64,000 nucleotides of DNA from SZUA-309 sp965230005 (GCA_965230005.1 OZ245934.1:2108001-2172000), one strand, 5' to 3'. Counted from the stretch's first letter, positions 43,734 to 52,848 are shown. A program made the numbers and translations. Notes: generated by a model not told the origin, from the sequence alone.

Positions 43734-44939
43734 TCAGCCGAAGTAGACGCCCCCGTCGGTGTTCCGCAGCTTGTCGCGGGCGATGACCATACGGTGTACC
43801 TCTGAAGGGCCTTCGCCGATCCGCTTCACCCGGAGCTCGCGATACCAGCGCTCGAGCGGCATCTCCTTCGCCACGCCCATGCCGCCGAACATCTGGATCG
43901 CGCGGTCGACAACGCGGCCGGCGGTTTCCGTGCCATAGAGTTTGCAGATGGACGCATCCACCTTGCCGGGCAGTCCCTGGTCCACCTTGGAGGCGGCATC
44001 GTAGACGAGCATGCGTGCCGCCCGGAGTTCCACCTCGGAGTCCGCAATCATCCACTGCATGGCCTGCTTGTCCGCCAGCATGCCCCCCCGGGTCGGGCGC
44101 TGCTTCACCCAGCCGCAGGCCATGTCGAGGGCTTCCTGAGCCATACCAATGCAGCCGGCGGCATAGGGTATACGCGCATCCACGAGCCAGCGCTGGGCCA
44201 CCCCGAAGCCGCGGCCGACCTCACCGAGCACGTTCTCTTCCGGCACCTCGCAGTTGTCGAGGACGATCTCGTAAGGAGACAGGGCCCGGATCACCCCGAT
44301 TTCGTTGAACTCGATGCCCGGAAACTCCGGTTCGACGATAAACGCCGTGATTTGCGGCGGCTGTCCGTCACCGCCGTCGCTCGTGCGCGCGAAGATGATG
44401 CCGAAGTCCGCTCCCCGAGCGCCGGTGATCCACATCTTGCGCCCGGTCAGCAGCCACTTGTCACCCTGCTTCGTTGCCCGGGTAGTGATGTTGTTGCGCG
44501 GGTCGGAGCCACCGGTCGGCTCCGTGATCGCCACAAAGGCACGCTTCTTCCCCTCTACGCAGGGAATGCCGTACTGCTCGATCTGCGCCGCCGTGCCACC
44601 CCAGATGATGTTCGGCGGCCCTCCACCGAAGGCACCAAGGGCCGGGGCGTAGCCACCGAGACGGCACTTGGCGGATTCCTCGGCAATGATTACCCGGGCC
44701 ATGGCGCTGACCGGATTGCCGCCGTACTCCTCGGGAACCGTCAACCGCGTGAGGCCCATCTTCTCGGCGAGACCTTTCAGATAGGCCTTGTCTTCGGACG
44801 AGCAGCCCGTGGCATCGTGGGGCAGCTTGTCTTCGATCGGTTTGACTTCCTCGCGCATGAAGCGGCGGATCTGCTCCCGGAGCAGCACGAGCTCTTCGGG
44901 CAGCGTGAAACCGTAGTGATTGGCCTCCGCTTCACTCAC
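43734..44939 (-). CDS. Acyl-CoA dehydrogenase
   Basis: The 401-residue protein is a complete acyl-CoA dehydrogenase: VAITEPTGGSDP for flavin and substrate, KMWITGARGADF, QMFGGMGVAKEMPLERWYRE, and IGEGPSEVHRMVIARD, in which the Glu after Gly aligns with the catalytic base of medium-chain dehydrogenases. It is the last gene of a three-gene operon and begins five bases behind the ThDP enzyme gene. The electron acceptor is ETF. Confidence 0.92.
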   Translation of the reverse strand: MSEAEANHYGFTLPEELVLLREQIRRFMREEVKPIEDKLPHDATGCSSEDKAYLKGLAEKMGLTRLTVPEEYGGNPVSAMARVIIAEESAKCRLGGYAPALGAFGGGPPNIIWGGTAAQIEQYGIPCVEGKKRAFVAITEPTGGSDPRNNITTRATKQGDKWLLTGRKMWITGARGADFGIIFARTSDGGDGQPPQITAFIVEPEFPGIEFNEIGVIRALSPYEIVLDNCEVPEENVLGEVGRGFGVAQRWLVDARIPYAAGCIGMAQEALDMACGWVKQRPTRGGMLADKQAMQWMIADSEVELRAARMLVYDAASKVDQGLPGKVDASICKLYGTETAGRVVDRAIQMFGGMGVAKEMPLERWYRELRVKRIGEGPSEVHRMVIARDKLRNTDGGVYFG

Positions 44940-44944
44940 CGCGG

Positions 44945-46591
44945 TCAGGCCTCGATCGGCTTCTTCTTCGGCATGATGGAAATCTCCATGGGCGCGAAGT
45001 GCTCCATGTCCACGTCGATGAGATAGGGACCCGCCGTATTGAGCCCCGTCTCGAGGGCCGCCTCGAACTCCGCAACGCTCTTCACGCGCTCCCCGGGCAC
45101 CCCCATGCTCCCGGCCATGGCGGCGAAGTCCATTTTGCCGAGGTCCGTTTCGTTGACGCGGCCGAAGCGCGTGTCCTGAAGCCAGCGCAGGACCCCATAG
45201 CCGCCGTCATTGAACACGCAGACGACGATGGGCACCTGATACTGGGCGGCGGTGGCGAGTTCCGTGGCGTGAAACATGAAGCCGCCGTCCCCATTGATGA
45301 GAATGCCGCGCTTGCCCGTGCCGATCGCAGCACCGACGGCAAAGGGGAGACCCGGACCAATGGCGCCGGAAGAGGGATTCACCGAGGTGCGCGGCTCGTA
45401 GACCGGAAAGAGCTGGTTGCCGAAGTTGTAGGCGGCAATCGTCGAATCCCGGCACCAGAGGCCGTCCCGCGGGAGCTTCGCCCGCATGATGTCCATGAGT
45501 TCCGCGTAATCCGGGCCGAGGCGCTTGCGCATGGCGCCGTGGACGCCGTCACGGGCTTCCCAGACCGTCTGATTGAACTGTGCGTCGTTGCCGGAGACCT
45601 CGCTGGTGCCGGCAAGGAGCGCATCGAGGGCGACTCCCGCATCAGCGACTACCCCGACGTGTGCATGGTGCGTGCGGCCAACCATGTTCGGGTCGATGTC
45701 GATCTGCACGAGTTCCCCCGGAGGCGTGAGGCGTGCCTGGTTACCATCAACACCCACCGCAAACTTGGTGCCGATGGCTAGCGTCAGGTCGGCGCCGGCA
45801 ACAGCCTGATACATCCCGGCACTGGTGTAGTAGTTACCCACGCAGAGCGGATGGTCCTCAGGGATCGCACCGCGTCCATCGACGGTCGTGAGCACCGGCG
45901 CGTCGAGGCGCTCGGCCAGGGCTCTGAGCTGCTCACCGGCGCCCGCAGCAATGACGCCCCCGCCGGCAACGATGATCCGCCGGGTCGCGCCGTTCAATTT
46001 CGTAAGCGCCTGCTCGAGCGCAGCCGGTTCCGGCGCAAACGCCCGTTCCGGGAGCGCGGCAAAGGTGTGTTCTGGTGCATCGGCATACTGAAGATCGATG
46101 GGGATCTCGAGCGCCCCGGGCGCACGCCGACCGGTGTGCATGTCGGCAACCACCCGCTCGAAGGATTCCGCCAGCTGATCGATGTGCCGCGGGCTCTCCA
46201 CCCGCCGGCAGACGCTCGCCAGCATCGGTACCTGATTCTCGGCTTCGTGGACGTAGGAAAGACCTTTGCCATAGAAGGCCGTTTCCGCCTGCCCGGTGAT
46301 CACCAGCACCGGCGACGAGGCGTACTGCGCTTCGTAGAGCCCGGTGACCGTGTTGGTTGTGCCGGGTCCCGTGCTCGCAATCATCACCCCCATGCGTCCG
46401 GATGCCCGGGCGTAGCCGTCCGCCGCATGAGTGCCGGCCTGCTCATGGCGCACGTCGATGATCTTCGTCTCCCCGAGCCGGTTGATGGCGTCGAGAATCG
46501 GCATGTTGTGAATGCTGACGATGGCGAAAACGTGCTCCACGCCATGGGCGGCGAGGCCCTTCGCGATCAGATCGGCGCCGGTAGTGGTCAT
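44945..46591 (-). CDS. Thiamine diphosphate-dependent enzyme (acetolactate synthase/decarboxylase-like)
   Basis: The 548-residue protein has the three domains of ThDP enzymes: N-terminal PYR domain with the catalytic Glu50 in VRHEQAGTHAADGYAR, a central domain, and a PP domain with the binding motif INGDGGFMFHATELATAAQ...NDGGYG. SIHNMPILDAINRLG and FGRVNETDLGKMDFAAMAG are family-typical. It could decarboxylate a 2-oxo acid or oxalyl-CoA-like substrate; it is not confidently an acetolactate synthase as no regulatory subunit is nearby. It overlaps the amidohydrolase by four bases. Confidence 0.85.
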   Translation of the reverse strand: MTTTGADLIAKGLAAHGVEHVFAIVSIHNMPILDAINRLGETKIIDVRHEQAGTHAADGYARASGRMGVMIASTGPGTTNTVTGLYEAQYASSPVLVITGQAETAFYGKGLSYVHEAENQVPMLASVCRRVESPRHIDQLAESFERVVADMHTGRRAPGALEIPIDLQYADAPEHTFAALPERAFAPEPAALEQALTKLNGATRRIIVAGGGVIAAGAGEQLRALAERLDAPVLTTVDGRGAIPEDHPLCVGNYYTSAGMYQAVAGADLTLAIGTKFAVGVDGNQARLTPPGELVQIDIDPNMVGRTHHAHVGVVADAGVALDALLAGTSEVSGNDAQFNQTVWEARDGVHGAMRKRLGPDYAELMDIMRAKLPRDGLWCRDSTIAAYNFGNQLFPVYEPRTSVNPSSGAIGPGLPFAVGAAIGTGKRGILINGDGGFMFHATELATAAQYQVPIVVCVFNDGGYGVLRWLQDTRFGRVNETDLGKMDFAAMAGSMGVPGERVKSVAEFEAALETGLNTAGPYLIDVDMEHFAPMEISIMPKKKPIEA

Positions 46592-47712
46592 GCTGCGTTG
46601 GCTCCCAGTGTGTCGAGGTCAATGTGGTAAAGGTCGGCGACGTTGTCGCAGAGGATGGCCCGGGTCTGCTCGGCGCTCAGATGTTTCGTCTGCTCTTCGA
46701 GCATGGCCTGGGACCAGGGCCAGGTGGAGTCGCTGTGCGGGAAGTCGTTGGCCCACATGAGCCGCCGCCAGTTCATGTCGTTGGCCATGCGGAAAGCCAC
46801 CCAGTCGTCCTGAAAGGTCGTATAGATGTGCTCCGAGAAGTACTCGGAAGGCAGCCGCGAGAGCTCGACGCCGGGGGCGAGCCAGTTGCGGTGGCGCTTG
46901 TAGGCGTGGTCCATGCGGTACATGTAGTGCGGCACCCACCCGGCATCGGCTTCCACGCAGACGACGCGCAGCGCCGGATAGCGTTCGAAGACGCCGCCGA
47001 AGATGAGCGTGCCCATGATGTCCTGGTTGCCGCGGATGATGGACAGGAAACTGTTGATGCGCGGGCCGCGCACGGGCGCGTCGCTGCGGGTGGTGAGGAT
47101 ATGGAAAGACAGCGGCAGCCCGAGCTCGATGGCCGCTTCCCAGACCGGGTTGTAGATCTCGCTGTCGTAGTCCTCGATGGCCGGATCGCCCGGCATCATC
47201 ACCCCGCGGAGTCCCAGCGCCTTGATGGCGTGCAGATCGGCAACGCCTTCCTCCGGCGTGCGCATGGCGGTCTGTCCGCAGCCGAGCAGTCGCGCCTCGT
47301 CGTGGGCACAGTACTCGGAGATCCAGCGGTTGTAGGCGTCGAAGCAGGCCTTTTTGTAATCGAAGTCTGCGTGATTGCAGAGCAGCATGCCGACGGTGGG
47401 ATAGATGATCTCTGCCGCGACCCCGTCCTGATCCTGTTCGGCGAGGCGCGCCGTCGGATCCCAACCGCCCCGGTGCAGTTCGTCGAAACGCACACCGGCG
47501 GTGGTGATCTCCTCGGGGGGTTTCCCTGCCGCGGCCACGAGCCCCATGGCGATGGGCCGGCTCATGCCGTCAATGACGAACAGATCTCCTTTTTCGCCAC
47601 CATCGACCATGCGCGGCGCTTTGTCCCGATAGCGGGCGTCGATGTGGGCTCGATAGGTGTCTGGATGCTCGGTGATGTGCGAGTCCGCTGAGATCACCGG
47701 ATAGGTTGCCAT
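46588..47712 (-). CDS. Amidohydrolase family (ACMSD-like) metal-dependent hydrolase
   Basis: The start at 47712 (MATYPVISADSHITEHPDTY) follows a long G-rich site. The 374-residue protein is of the PF04909 type: SADSHITEH at the metal site, LSFHILTTRSD, RVVCVEADAGWVPHYMYRMDHAYKRH, and WANDFPHSDSTWPWS with the metal Asp. Members decarboxylate or hydrolyse aromatic ring-cleavage and related acids. It is the first gene of the operon with the ThDP enzyme and acyl-CoA dehydrogenase, suggesting a catabolic route via decarboxylation to an acyl-CoA. Confidence 0.85.
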   Translation of the reverse strand: MATYPVISADSHITEHPDTYRAHIDARYRDKAPRMVDGGEKGDLFVIDGMSRPIAMGLVAAAGKPPEEITTAGVRFDELHRGGWDPTARLAEQDQDGVAAEIIYPTVGMLLCNHADFDYKKACFDAYNRWISEYCAHDEARLLGCGQTAMRTPEEGVADLHAIKALGLRGVMMPGDPAIEDYDSEIYNPVWEAAIELGLPLSFHILTTRSDAPVRGPRINSFLSIIRGNQDIMGTLIFGGVFERYPALRVVCVEADAGWVPHYMYRMDHAYKRHRNWLAPGVELSRLPSEYFSEHIYTTFQDDWVAFRMANDMNWRRLMWANDFPHSDSTWPWSQAMLEEQTKHLSAEQTRAILCDNVADLYHIDLDTLGANAA

Positions 47713-47887
47713 GCTCCCCTCCCCCCTTCTGAAAGAGCGCAAGTCATCGACTATGCCAGAGGGGTTCGAAGAACGGAAACGACAGCGGAATCAGCATAGA
47801 GACAATCGTTACAAGGCAGCCGTGGCCAGTGCCGAAGCCGTCGTGTAACTTGCCGCGCCTTCAAGACTTTGAGGACACGAGCGCAGC

Positions 47888-48355
47888 ATGATCGAAGAAG
47901 GCAAAGCCGCCCCGCTATTCACCCTGAAAGACACCGACGGCAACAAGGTCGCCCTCAAGGATCTGCGCGGCCAGAACGTGATTGTCTATTTCTACCCGAA
48001 AGACGATACCCCCGGCTGCACGAAGGAAGCCTGCGGTTTTCGCGATCTGCACGGTGAGATTAAAAATACGGGTGCTGTGGTGCTCGGCATTTCCCCCGAC
48101 GACGCCGAGAGCCACGAGGCCTTCGTCGGCAAATACGATCTGCCTTTCACGCTGCTGTCCGACCCGGACCGGAAGGTCATGGAGAAGTACGGCGCCTACG
48201 GCGAGAAAATGATGTACGGCAAGAAGACCACGGGTGTGATCCGCTCGACCGTATGGATCGGCCCCACCGGCAAGGTCGTGAAGCACTGGAAGCGCGTCAG
48301 CCGCGCCGCCGACCATCCGGCGAAGGTGCTCGAGGCCCTGGAAGCAGGCGCATGA
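47888..48355 (+). CDS. bcp: Thioredoxin-dependent thiol peroxidase (Bcp/PrxQ)
   Basis: The 155-residue protein is a PrxQ peroxiredoxin with peroxidatic Cys44 and resolving Cys49 in PKDDTPGCTKEACGF, and the usual length. It reduces hydroperoxides with thioredoxin in the cytoplasm. An ATG overlaps its stop as ATGA, but in a different frame from the downstream DUF2061 gene. Confidence 0.94.
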   Translation: MIEEGKAAPLFTLKDTDGNKVALKDLRGQNVIVYFYPKDDTPGCTKEACGFRDLHGEIKNTGAVVLGISPDDAESHEAFVGKYDLPFTLLSDPDRKVMEKYGAYGEKMMYGKKTTGVIRSTVWIGPTGKVVKHWKRVSRAADHPAKVLEALEAGA

Positions 48356-48407
48356 TCCGCTCGACCACGATGTACAGGACTCCAGGGTCCGCAGCCTCCT
48401 GAAAGGA

Positions 48408-48593
48408 GTGACCTGGCGGTTCCTGGCAACGCTGACGACCGTGGTGATCGCCTGGTTTATCACCGGCGATGTGTCTGCTGCACTCTCCATCGGCTTCATC
48501 GAGGTCTTTGCGAAGATCGCCATTTACTACCTGCACGAGCGCGCCTGGGCGCAGGTCCCCCACGGGACCTTCTCGAAAACGAACGTGAGCTGA
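48408..48593 (+). CDS. DUF2061 membrane protein, 5' end uncertain
   Basis: The ~61-residue product has two membrane helices and the DUF2061 pattern (TWRFLATLTTVVIAWFITG, LSIGFIEVFAKIAIYYLHERAW). The frame continues upstream with RSLLKG, which the family also has, but no ATG, GTG or TTG is present there. The bcp stop carries an overlapping ATG (48352) out of frame by one. The most economical reading is a one-base deletion between 48352 and ~48390, or a non-standard start. Function unknown. Confidence 0.7.
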   Translation: MTWRFLATLTTVVIAWFITGDVSAALSIGFIEVFAKIAIYYLHERAWAQVPHGTFSKTNVS

Positions 48594-48735
48594 CGCAAGG
48601 AGCCGCCTGCAGGGCGCTCCGCGCTCTGCCGGTTGCTTCAAATCAGCCTCGGCGTACACGATTTCGCTTGCACTCCGGATCTGTGCCAGACTTTCCTCGA
48701 GGGTTACTTCCCACCAGGGGAAGCAGGGAGGTCTT

Positions 48736-49971
48736 ATGAAGTTCGGCATTTTCTACGAACATCAGCTGCCGCGCGGCTGGGACGAGTTCAGCGAACATCA
48801 GCTGCTCAAGAATTCGCTCGAGCAGATTCAGCTCGCCGACGAGCTCGGCTTCGACTACGCCTGGGAGGTGGAGCACCACTTCCTCGAGGAGTACTCGCAC
48901 TCGTCCGCACCGGAGGTGTTCCTTGCCGCGGCCAGCCAGCGGACGAAAAACATCCGCCTCGGCCACGGCATCATTCAGCTCACCACGAATCATCCGGCCC
49001 GCGTCGCCGAGAAGGTCGCCACCCTCGACCTCATCTCCGACGGCCGTGTCGAGCTCGGTCTCGGCGAAGGCTCATCGGTCACGGAGCTGCACCCGTTCAA
49101 CCTGAAGTTCCGCGACAAGCGTGACGTCTGGGAGGACGCCGTCCGCTGTGTGCTGCCGATGTTCTACAACCACGGCTGGGAGTACGACGGCGAGTATTTC
49201 AAGTTTCCGCTCCGCGCCGTGATTCCGAAACCGTATCAGAAGCCGCACCCACCGCTCTGGGTGGCCTGCTCGCAGCTCGACACGATCAAGTACTCGGCGC
49301 ACCGCGGCATGGGCGCGCTGTGCTTCAAGTTCGTGGACCTCGCCGCCGCCCGCGCCTGGGTGAACGCCTACTACAACACGTACCTGAATCATCTCGAGAC
49401 CCTCACGGACTACCAGACGAACCCGAACATCGCGGTGGTCGGCGGCTTCATGTGCGCGGAAACCGATGAGGAAGCCTGGGAAAAGGCGGAGGGCTGGACC
49501 TTCTTCCAGTTCGCCCTGCAGCTCTACGGCAAGGAAGGGCCCTTCGAACCCGGTGCCGTGAACTTCTGGGAGCGCTACCAGGAATGGAAGCAGACGCCGG
49601 AAGGCAGCCGTCGCAGCGGCAGCGAGCTCATCGGCTCCCCGGATACGATCCGCGAACGTCTGAAGGAACTCGAGGCGGCCAACGTCGATCAGGTGATCCT
49701 GCTCAATCAGGCCGGCAAGAACACCCACGAGGACATCTGCGCGAGTCTCGAGCTTTTCGCGAAAGAGGTCATGCCGGAGTTTCACGATCGGCACGCGGAG
49801 CAGGAAGCCTGGAAGGCGGCCGTGCTGAATCGGGAGATCGAGCTCGAAGACATCGATACGGAACCCTTCAACCTGACCCGTGGGCGCAAACCGACCCAGC
49901 CGTCCACGAAGGAACTCCGCAACATGGTCTCTGGCGCGGTCGGCCGGCCTGGGGCGGTTAACGAGGCTTGA
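48736..49971 (+). CDS. LLM-class flavin-dependent oxidoreductase (luciferase-like monooxygenase)
   Basis: The 411-residue protein is a luciferase-like TIM barrel: MKFGIFYEHQLPRGWDE at the start, LADELGFDYAWEVEHHF, FLAAASQRTKNIRLGHGI, ATLDLISDGRVELGLGEG and IGSPDTIRERLKEL. Such proteins use FMN, or F420 in some lineages, to oxidise organic substrates. Its final bases overlap the ion-channel start as TTGA, so the two proteins are probably made together. Confidence 0.9.
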   Translation: MKFGIFYEHQLPRGWDEFSEHQLLKNSLEQIQLADELGFDYAWEVEHHFLEEYSHSSAPEVFLAAASQRTKNIRLGHGIIQLTTNHPARVAEKVATLDLISDGRVELGLGEGSSVTELHPFNLKFRDKRDVWEDAVRCVLPMFYNHGWEYDGEYFKFPLRAVIPKPYQKPHPPLWVACSQLDTIKYSAHRGMGALCFKFVDLAAARAWVNAYYNTYLNHLETLTDYQTNPNIAVVGGFMCAETDEEAWEKAEGWTFFQFALQLYGKEGPFEPGAVNFWERYQEWKQTPEGSRRSGSELIGSPDTIRERLKELEAANVDQVILLNQAGKNTHEDICASLELFAKEVMPEFHDRHAEQEAWKAAVLNREIELEDIDTEPFNLTRGRKPTQPSTKELRNMVSGAVGRPGAVNEA

Positions 49972-51077
49972 AGCGCCGCTACTGCTTTGCGGGCAATCGG
50001 GTCCGATGCCGTCAGGGCCTGGCGGCGCTGCTGCTGATCTGCGCAAACCTGTCCCTGGCGCAAACGGCGGAGCTGGAACGCAACCACCCGCCAAAACCGC
50101 TGCCGGTGGAAGTACGCATGGGCTTCAACCTCATCGACATCAACGCCGTGCGCGAACGGGAAGAGACCCTGGAGTTCGAAGGCGCCATCTATCTTTTCTG
50201 GGAGGACCCGCGGCTGGTCTACGAGGACACGAGTGACGTCCCGGACGTGAACCACAGCCGAACCCCGGAGGTGCTCTACCAGGGAGACTTTTCCGTCAAG
50301 GAGGAGTTTCCCGGCTGGCGTCCACACATGACCCTCGCCAACGGCATCGGTGATAGAACCAAAACCAACGTCGCCATCGGGGTCTGGCCCGACGGCACCG
50401 TCGCTTACTACGAGACCTTCTCGGCAAAGGTGGAAACACCCATGCAGCTCCGTCGCTTCCCTTTCGACGTCCAGGAACTCGAGATCTTCTTTCATCCCTT
50501 CGTGTACCAGCGGGAGGAACTGGTCCTGGTCCCGGACGACAGGCTTGCCGGAACCTGGCAGCAGAATCTCGGCATCGCCGAATGGACTCGTGGCCCCGTG
50601 TCCTTGAACGAGCGGGCGGTGGAGATCGCTTACTTTGACGACGTGCGAGAGACCTTGTCGGAGTTCGTTGTCACCGTGCACCTCACCCGCCAGCCGATGC
50701 ACATTCTCACCAGCATCGTATTTCCGATGATGCTCCTGGTGTCCCTGACCTGGATCGTGTTCTGGCTCGACCGCGAATCCACCTCGGATCGCATCAACAT
50801 CACCTTCATCGGGATTCTGAGCGTCGTCGCCTACTATCTGGTGATCCAGGAAAACGTGCCCCGCATCGCTTACCTGACGCTCATCGACGGATTCATCCTG
50901 GCAACGTTCCTGATGCTGGCGGCGGGCGTCGTGCTCACCGTTATCACGGGCAAACTCGAGGAGAACGACCGCAAAGCCGAGAGCCTGAAGCTCGATCGGC
51001 TCTGCCGCTGGGCGTTCCCCCTCGGCTACGCGTCGGTGATCGGCATCGTCGTGCTCGTCTTTTTTCAACTGGAATGA
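49968..51077 (+). CDS. Pentameric ligand-gated ion channel homologue (Cys-loop-like, GLIC/ELIC type)
   Basis: The 369-residue protein has a signal peptide (to about A31), a ~210-residue extracellular beta domain with the conserved loop LRRFPFDVQELEI (no flanking cysteines, as in prokaryotic channels), and four membrane helices at about 246-267, 275-296, 302-327 and 347-367. Helix 1 (SIVFPMMLLVSLTWIVFWLD) and the helix 2-3 region (FIGILSVVAYYLVIQENVPRIAYLTLIDGFI in two pieces) fit the family. A short linker instead of the long M3-M4 loop is typical for bacteria. It starts with TTG overlapping the luciferase-like gene. Ligand and ion selectivity are unknown. Confidence 0.88.
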   Translation: MKRRYCFAGNRVRCRQGLAALLLICANLSLAQTAELERNHPPKPLPVEVRMGFNLIDINAVREREETLEFEGAIYLFWEDPRLVYEDTSDVPDVNHSRTPEVLYQGDFSVKEEFPGWRPHMTLANGIGDRTKTNVAIGVWPDGTVAYYETFSAKVETPMQLRRFPFDVQELEIFFHPFVYQREELVLVPDDRLAGTWQQNLGIAEWTRGPVSLNERAVEIAYFDDVRETLSEFVVTVHLTRQPMHILTSIVFPMMLLVSLTWIVFWLDRESTSDRINITFIGILSVVAYYLVIQENVPRIAYLTLIDGFILATFLMLAAGVVLTVITGKLEENDRKAESLKLDRLCRWAFPLGYASVIGIVVLVFFQLE

Positions 51078-51164
51078 GCGATGATCGGGGATCAGACAGC
51101 CTGCTGACCTCCGGGCGAAAAACTCGGTAAGCTCTGACCAACGCAACCTCGGGGGAAGCACGTC

Positions 51165-51683
51165 ATGGCAGATTTCGAGTATCTGGGCATCAACCATCTG
51201 GCCCTGGTCTGTGAGGACATGGATCGGACCGTGGACTTCTATCAGAACGTCCTCGGTATGCCTCTGACCAAAACCATCGAGCTGGCCGAAGGACGCGGCA
51301 AACACTACTTCTTCGATTGCGGCGGTGGCGATCAGCTGGCTTTCTTCTGGTTTCCGGGCGGGCCCGAGGCGGTACCGCCAAAGGAGCTGCGGCGCATTTC
51401 CGCCGTGCCGGGCACCATGAATCACGTGGCCTTCAACGTGGCGCCGGAGAAGATCGACGATTATCAGCAGAAGCTCGCTGCCCTGGGCATTGAGGTGACA
51501 GAAGTGGTGAATCACGACGACAGCGAGAGCGGCGTCAGTGACGACATCTCTCCGTCGACCTTCGTCCGCTCCATCTACTTCAAAGACCCGGATGGGACGC
51601 AGCTGGAGTTTGCCGCCTGGGCACGGCCCCTCACGGAGCAGGACGTGGTGTATCCGGCCGCCGCAGAGAACGGCAGCGCCTGA
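51165..51683 (+). CDS. VOC-family (glyoxalase/dioxygenase-fold) protein
   Basis: The 172-residue protein has paired VOC modules: YLGINHLALVCEDMDRTVDFYQNVLGMPL and MNHVAFNVAPEKIDDYQQKL, ending with PDGTQLEFAAW. Metal ligands could be the His of INHLAL, the His of MNHVAF and the Glu of QLEFA. It could be a lyase, isomerase or dioxygenase on a small substrate. It lies 87 bases after the ion channel on the same strand, so it may belong to the same unit. Confidence 0.85.
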   Translation: MADFEYLGINHLALVCEDMDRTVDFYQNVLGMPLTKTIELAEGRGKHYFFDCGGGDQLAFFWFPGGPEAVPPKELRRISAVPGTMNHVAFNVAPEKIDDYQQKLAALGIEVTEVVNHDDSESGVSDDISPSTFVRSIYFKDPDGTQLEFAAWARPLTEQDVVYPAAAENGSA

Positions 51684-51697
51684 CGCCCTCCGTTACT

Positions 51698-51838
51698 TCA
51701 GCCCTCGTCGGCGCCGAAGCCCGCCGGCAGATAGAAACTGCGAGGGTAAGCGGCGTCGCCGATCCGCATACCCTGGAAATCCGTACGCACATAATGCCCA
51801 TGCAGCCGCCGGTCGTCCCAGATCTGGCGTCTCTTCAC
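51698..51838 (-). CDS. Possible small protein, 46 residues
   Basis: A short frame starting with GTG at 51838, just behind the flavoprotein gene, encodes KRRQIWDDRRLHGHYVRTD, then FQGMRIGDAAYPRSFYLP. The sequence is compact and Trp/Tyr/Arg-rich, unlike typical random antisense translation, and sits in the right place for a small last gene of the minus-strand run. No family is recognised. Confidence 0.35.
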   Translation of the reverse strand: MKRRQIWDDRRLHGHYVRTDFQGMRIGDAAYPRSFYLPAGFGADEG

Positions 51839-51852
51839 GCAGCAGCCCCGCT

Positions 51853-52848
51853 TCAACCATGCGCCTCGGCCCTCGCTTCCGACAGACGGCAACCCGGCAC
51901 CGCCTGCAAGACCGCTTCAGTGAGCGCCAGCCCGTTGAGATAAGCGGCTTCTGCCGTATCCCCGGAACACCAGTCGCCGGTGAATCCAAAGCGCTGGCCA
52001 TCGTCGAAGTGAAAGGCCGCCCCGAGGGGCACTTCCGTGAGCGCATAGCGCCAGCGGTGCGCCTTCACGAGCGCCGCCCCCCTGAGCCAGGTCCGAGCCT
52101 GCGGATCCTCAGCCATGAGGCGAGTGAGCCGGGATGCCGCTTCTGCACGCGACAACTCCAGATGGCGCCGACTCCAGTCCGCACTGGCATGGATCACAAA
52201 ACAGTCCGGGAGCTGCGCAGAGGGCCGCACCGGCATCGTCTCGAAACCGTCTAAGCGATGATCGGTTGGTTGCCACCTTGGCGGGCTCTGTTCGAAGCCC
52301 ACGAGCAGCGTCCAGCGCGGTGCCATCACAACGTCAGCTAGGCCCGACGGCAGTTCGAGACCACTACGCTGAAGCAGCCTCCACAACTGCGGGGCGGGGA
52401 TGGTCGTCAGGACGCCATCGAAAGGACCAACGATGGTCCCCTCTCCTGTATGAAGGTGCCAGCAGTCGCCTGTTCGTTGCAGCCTCGTCACCTCCAGCCC
52501 GAACCGGAGATCGAGACCCTGCGCGAGCGCTCTGGGCAACTCGCGCATATCCGGCCGGCCAGCGGCAACGATCTCGCGGGTACTGGCGCTCAAGCTCCGG
52601 GCGAAGCCTGACCCGATCTGCGTGGTGAGGAACTGCCTGAAAGCGGTGGACCGGGCGCTGACGGCGGGTGCGCCGTGATGCCAGACACCACCGCCACGAC
52701 GCCGCGCGGCCAGCCGGCCGCCAATGTCGCCGCTCTTTTCGACGACCGTAACCTGGCAACCGGCTTCCTTAAGCGACCTGGCACAGGCCAGGCCGCTCAA
52801 TCCGGCACCGATTACGGCCATGCGTATTGCCTGTTCGTCGACGCTCAT
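51853..52848 (-). CDS. FAD-dependent amine-oxidase/renalase-like oxidoreductase
   Basis: The start at 52848 is chosen since the first residues (MSVDEQAIRMAVIGAG) lead straight into the Rossmann motif. The ~331-residue protein has GAGLSGLACARSLKEAGCQVTVVEK for FAD ADP binding, IGGRLAARR, and a C-terminal FAD segment RFGFTGDWCSGDTAEAAYLNG. It is like renalase-type NAD(P)/FAD oxidoreductases. It follows the cytochrome gene by 31 bases on the same strand; a link to the molybdenum hydroxylase is not shown. Confidence 0.82.
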   Translation of the reverse strand: MSVDEQAIRMAVIGAGLSGLACARSLKEAGCQVTVVEKSGDIGGRLAARRRGGGVWHHGAPAVSARSTAFRQFLTTQIGSGFARSLSASTREIVAAGRPDMRELPRALAQGLDLRFGLEVTRLQRTGDCWHLHTGEGTIVGPFDGVLTTIPAPQLWRLLQRSGLELPSGLADVVMAPRWTLLVGFEQSPPRWQPTDHRLDGFETMPVRPSAQLPDCFVIHASADWSRRHLELSRAEAASRLTRLMAEDPQARTWLRGAALVKAHRWRYALTEVPLGAAFHFDDGQRFGFTGDWCSGDTAEAAYLNGLALTEAVLQAVPGCRLSEARAEAHG

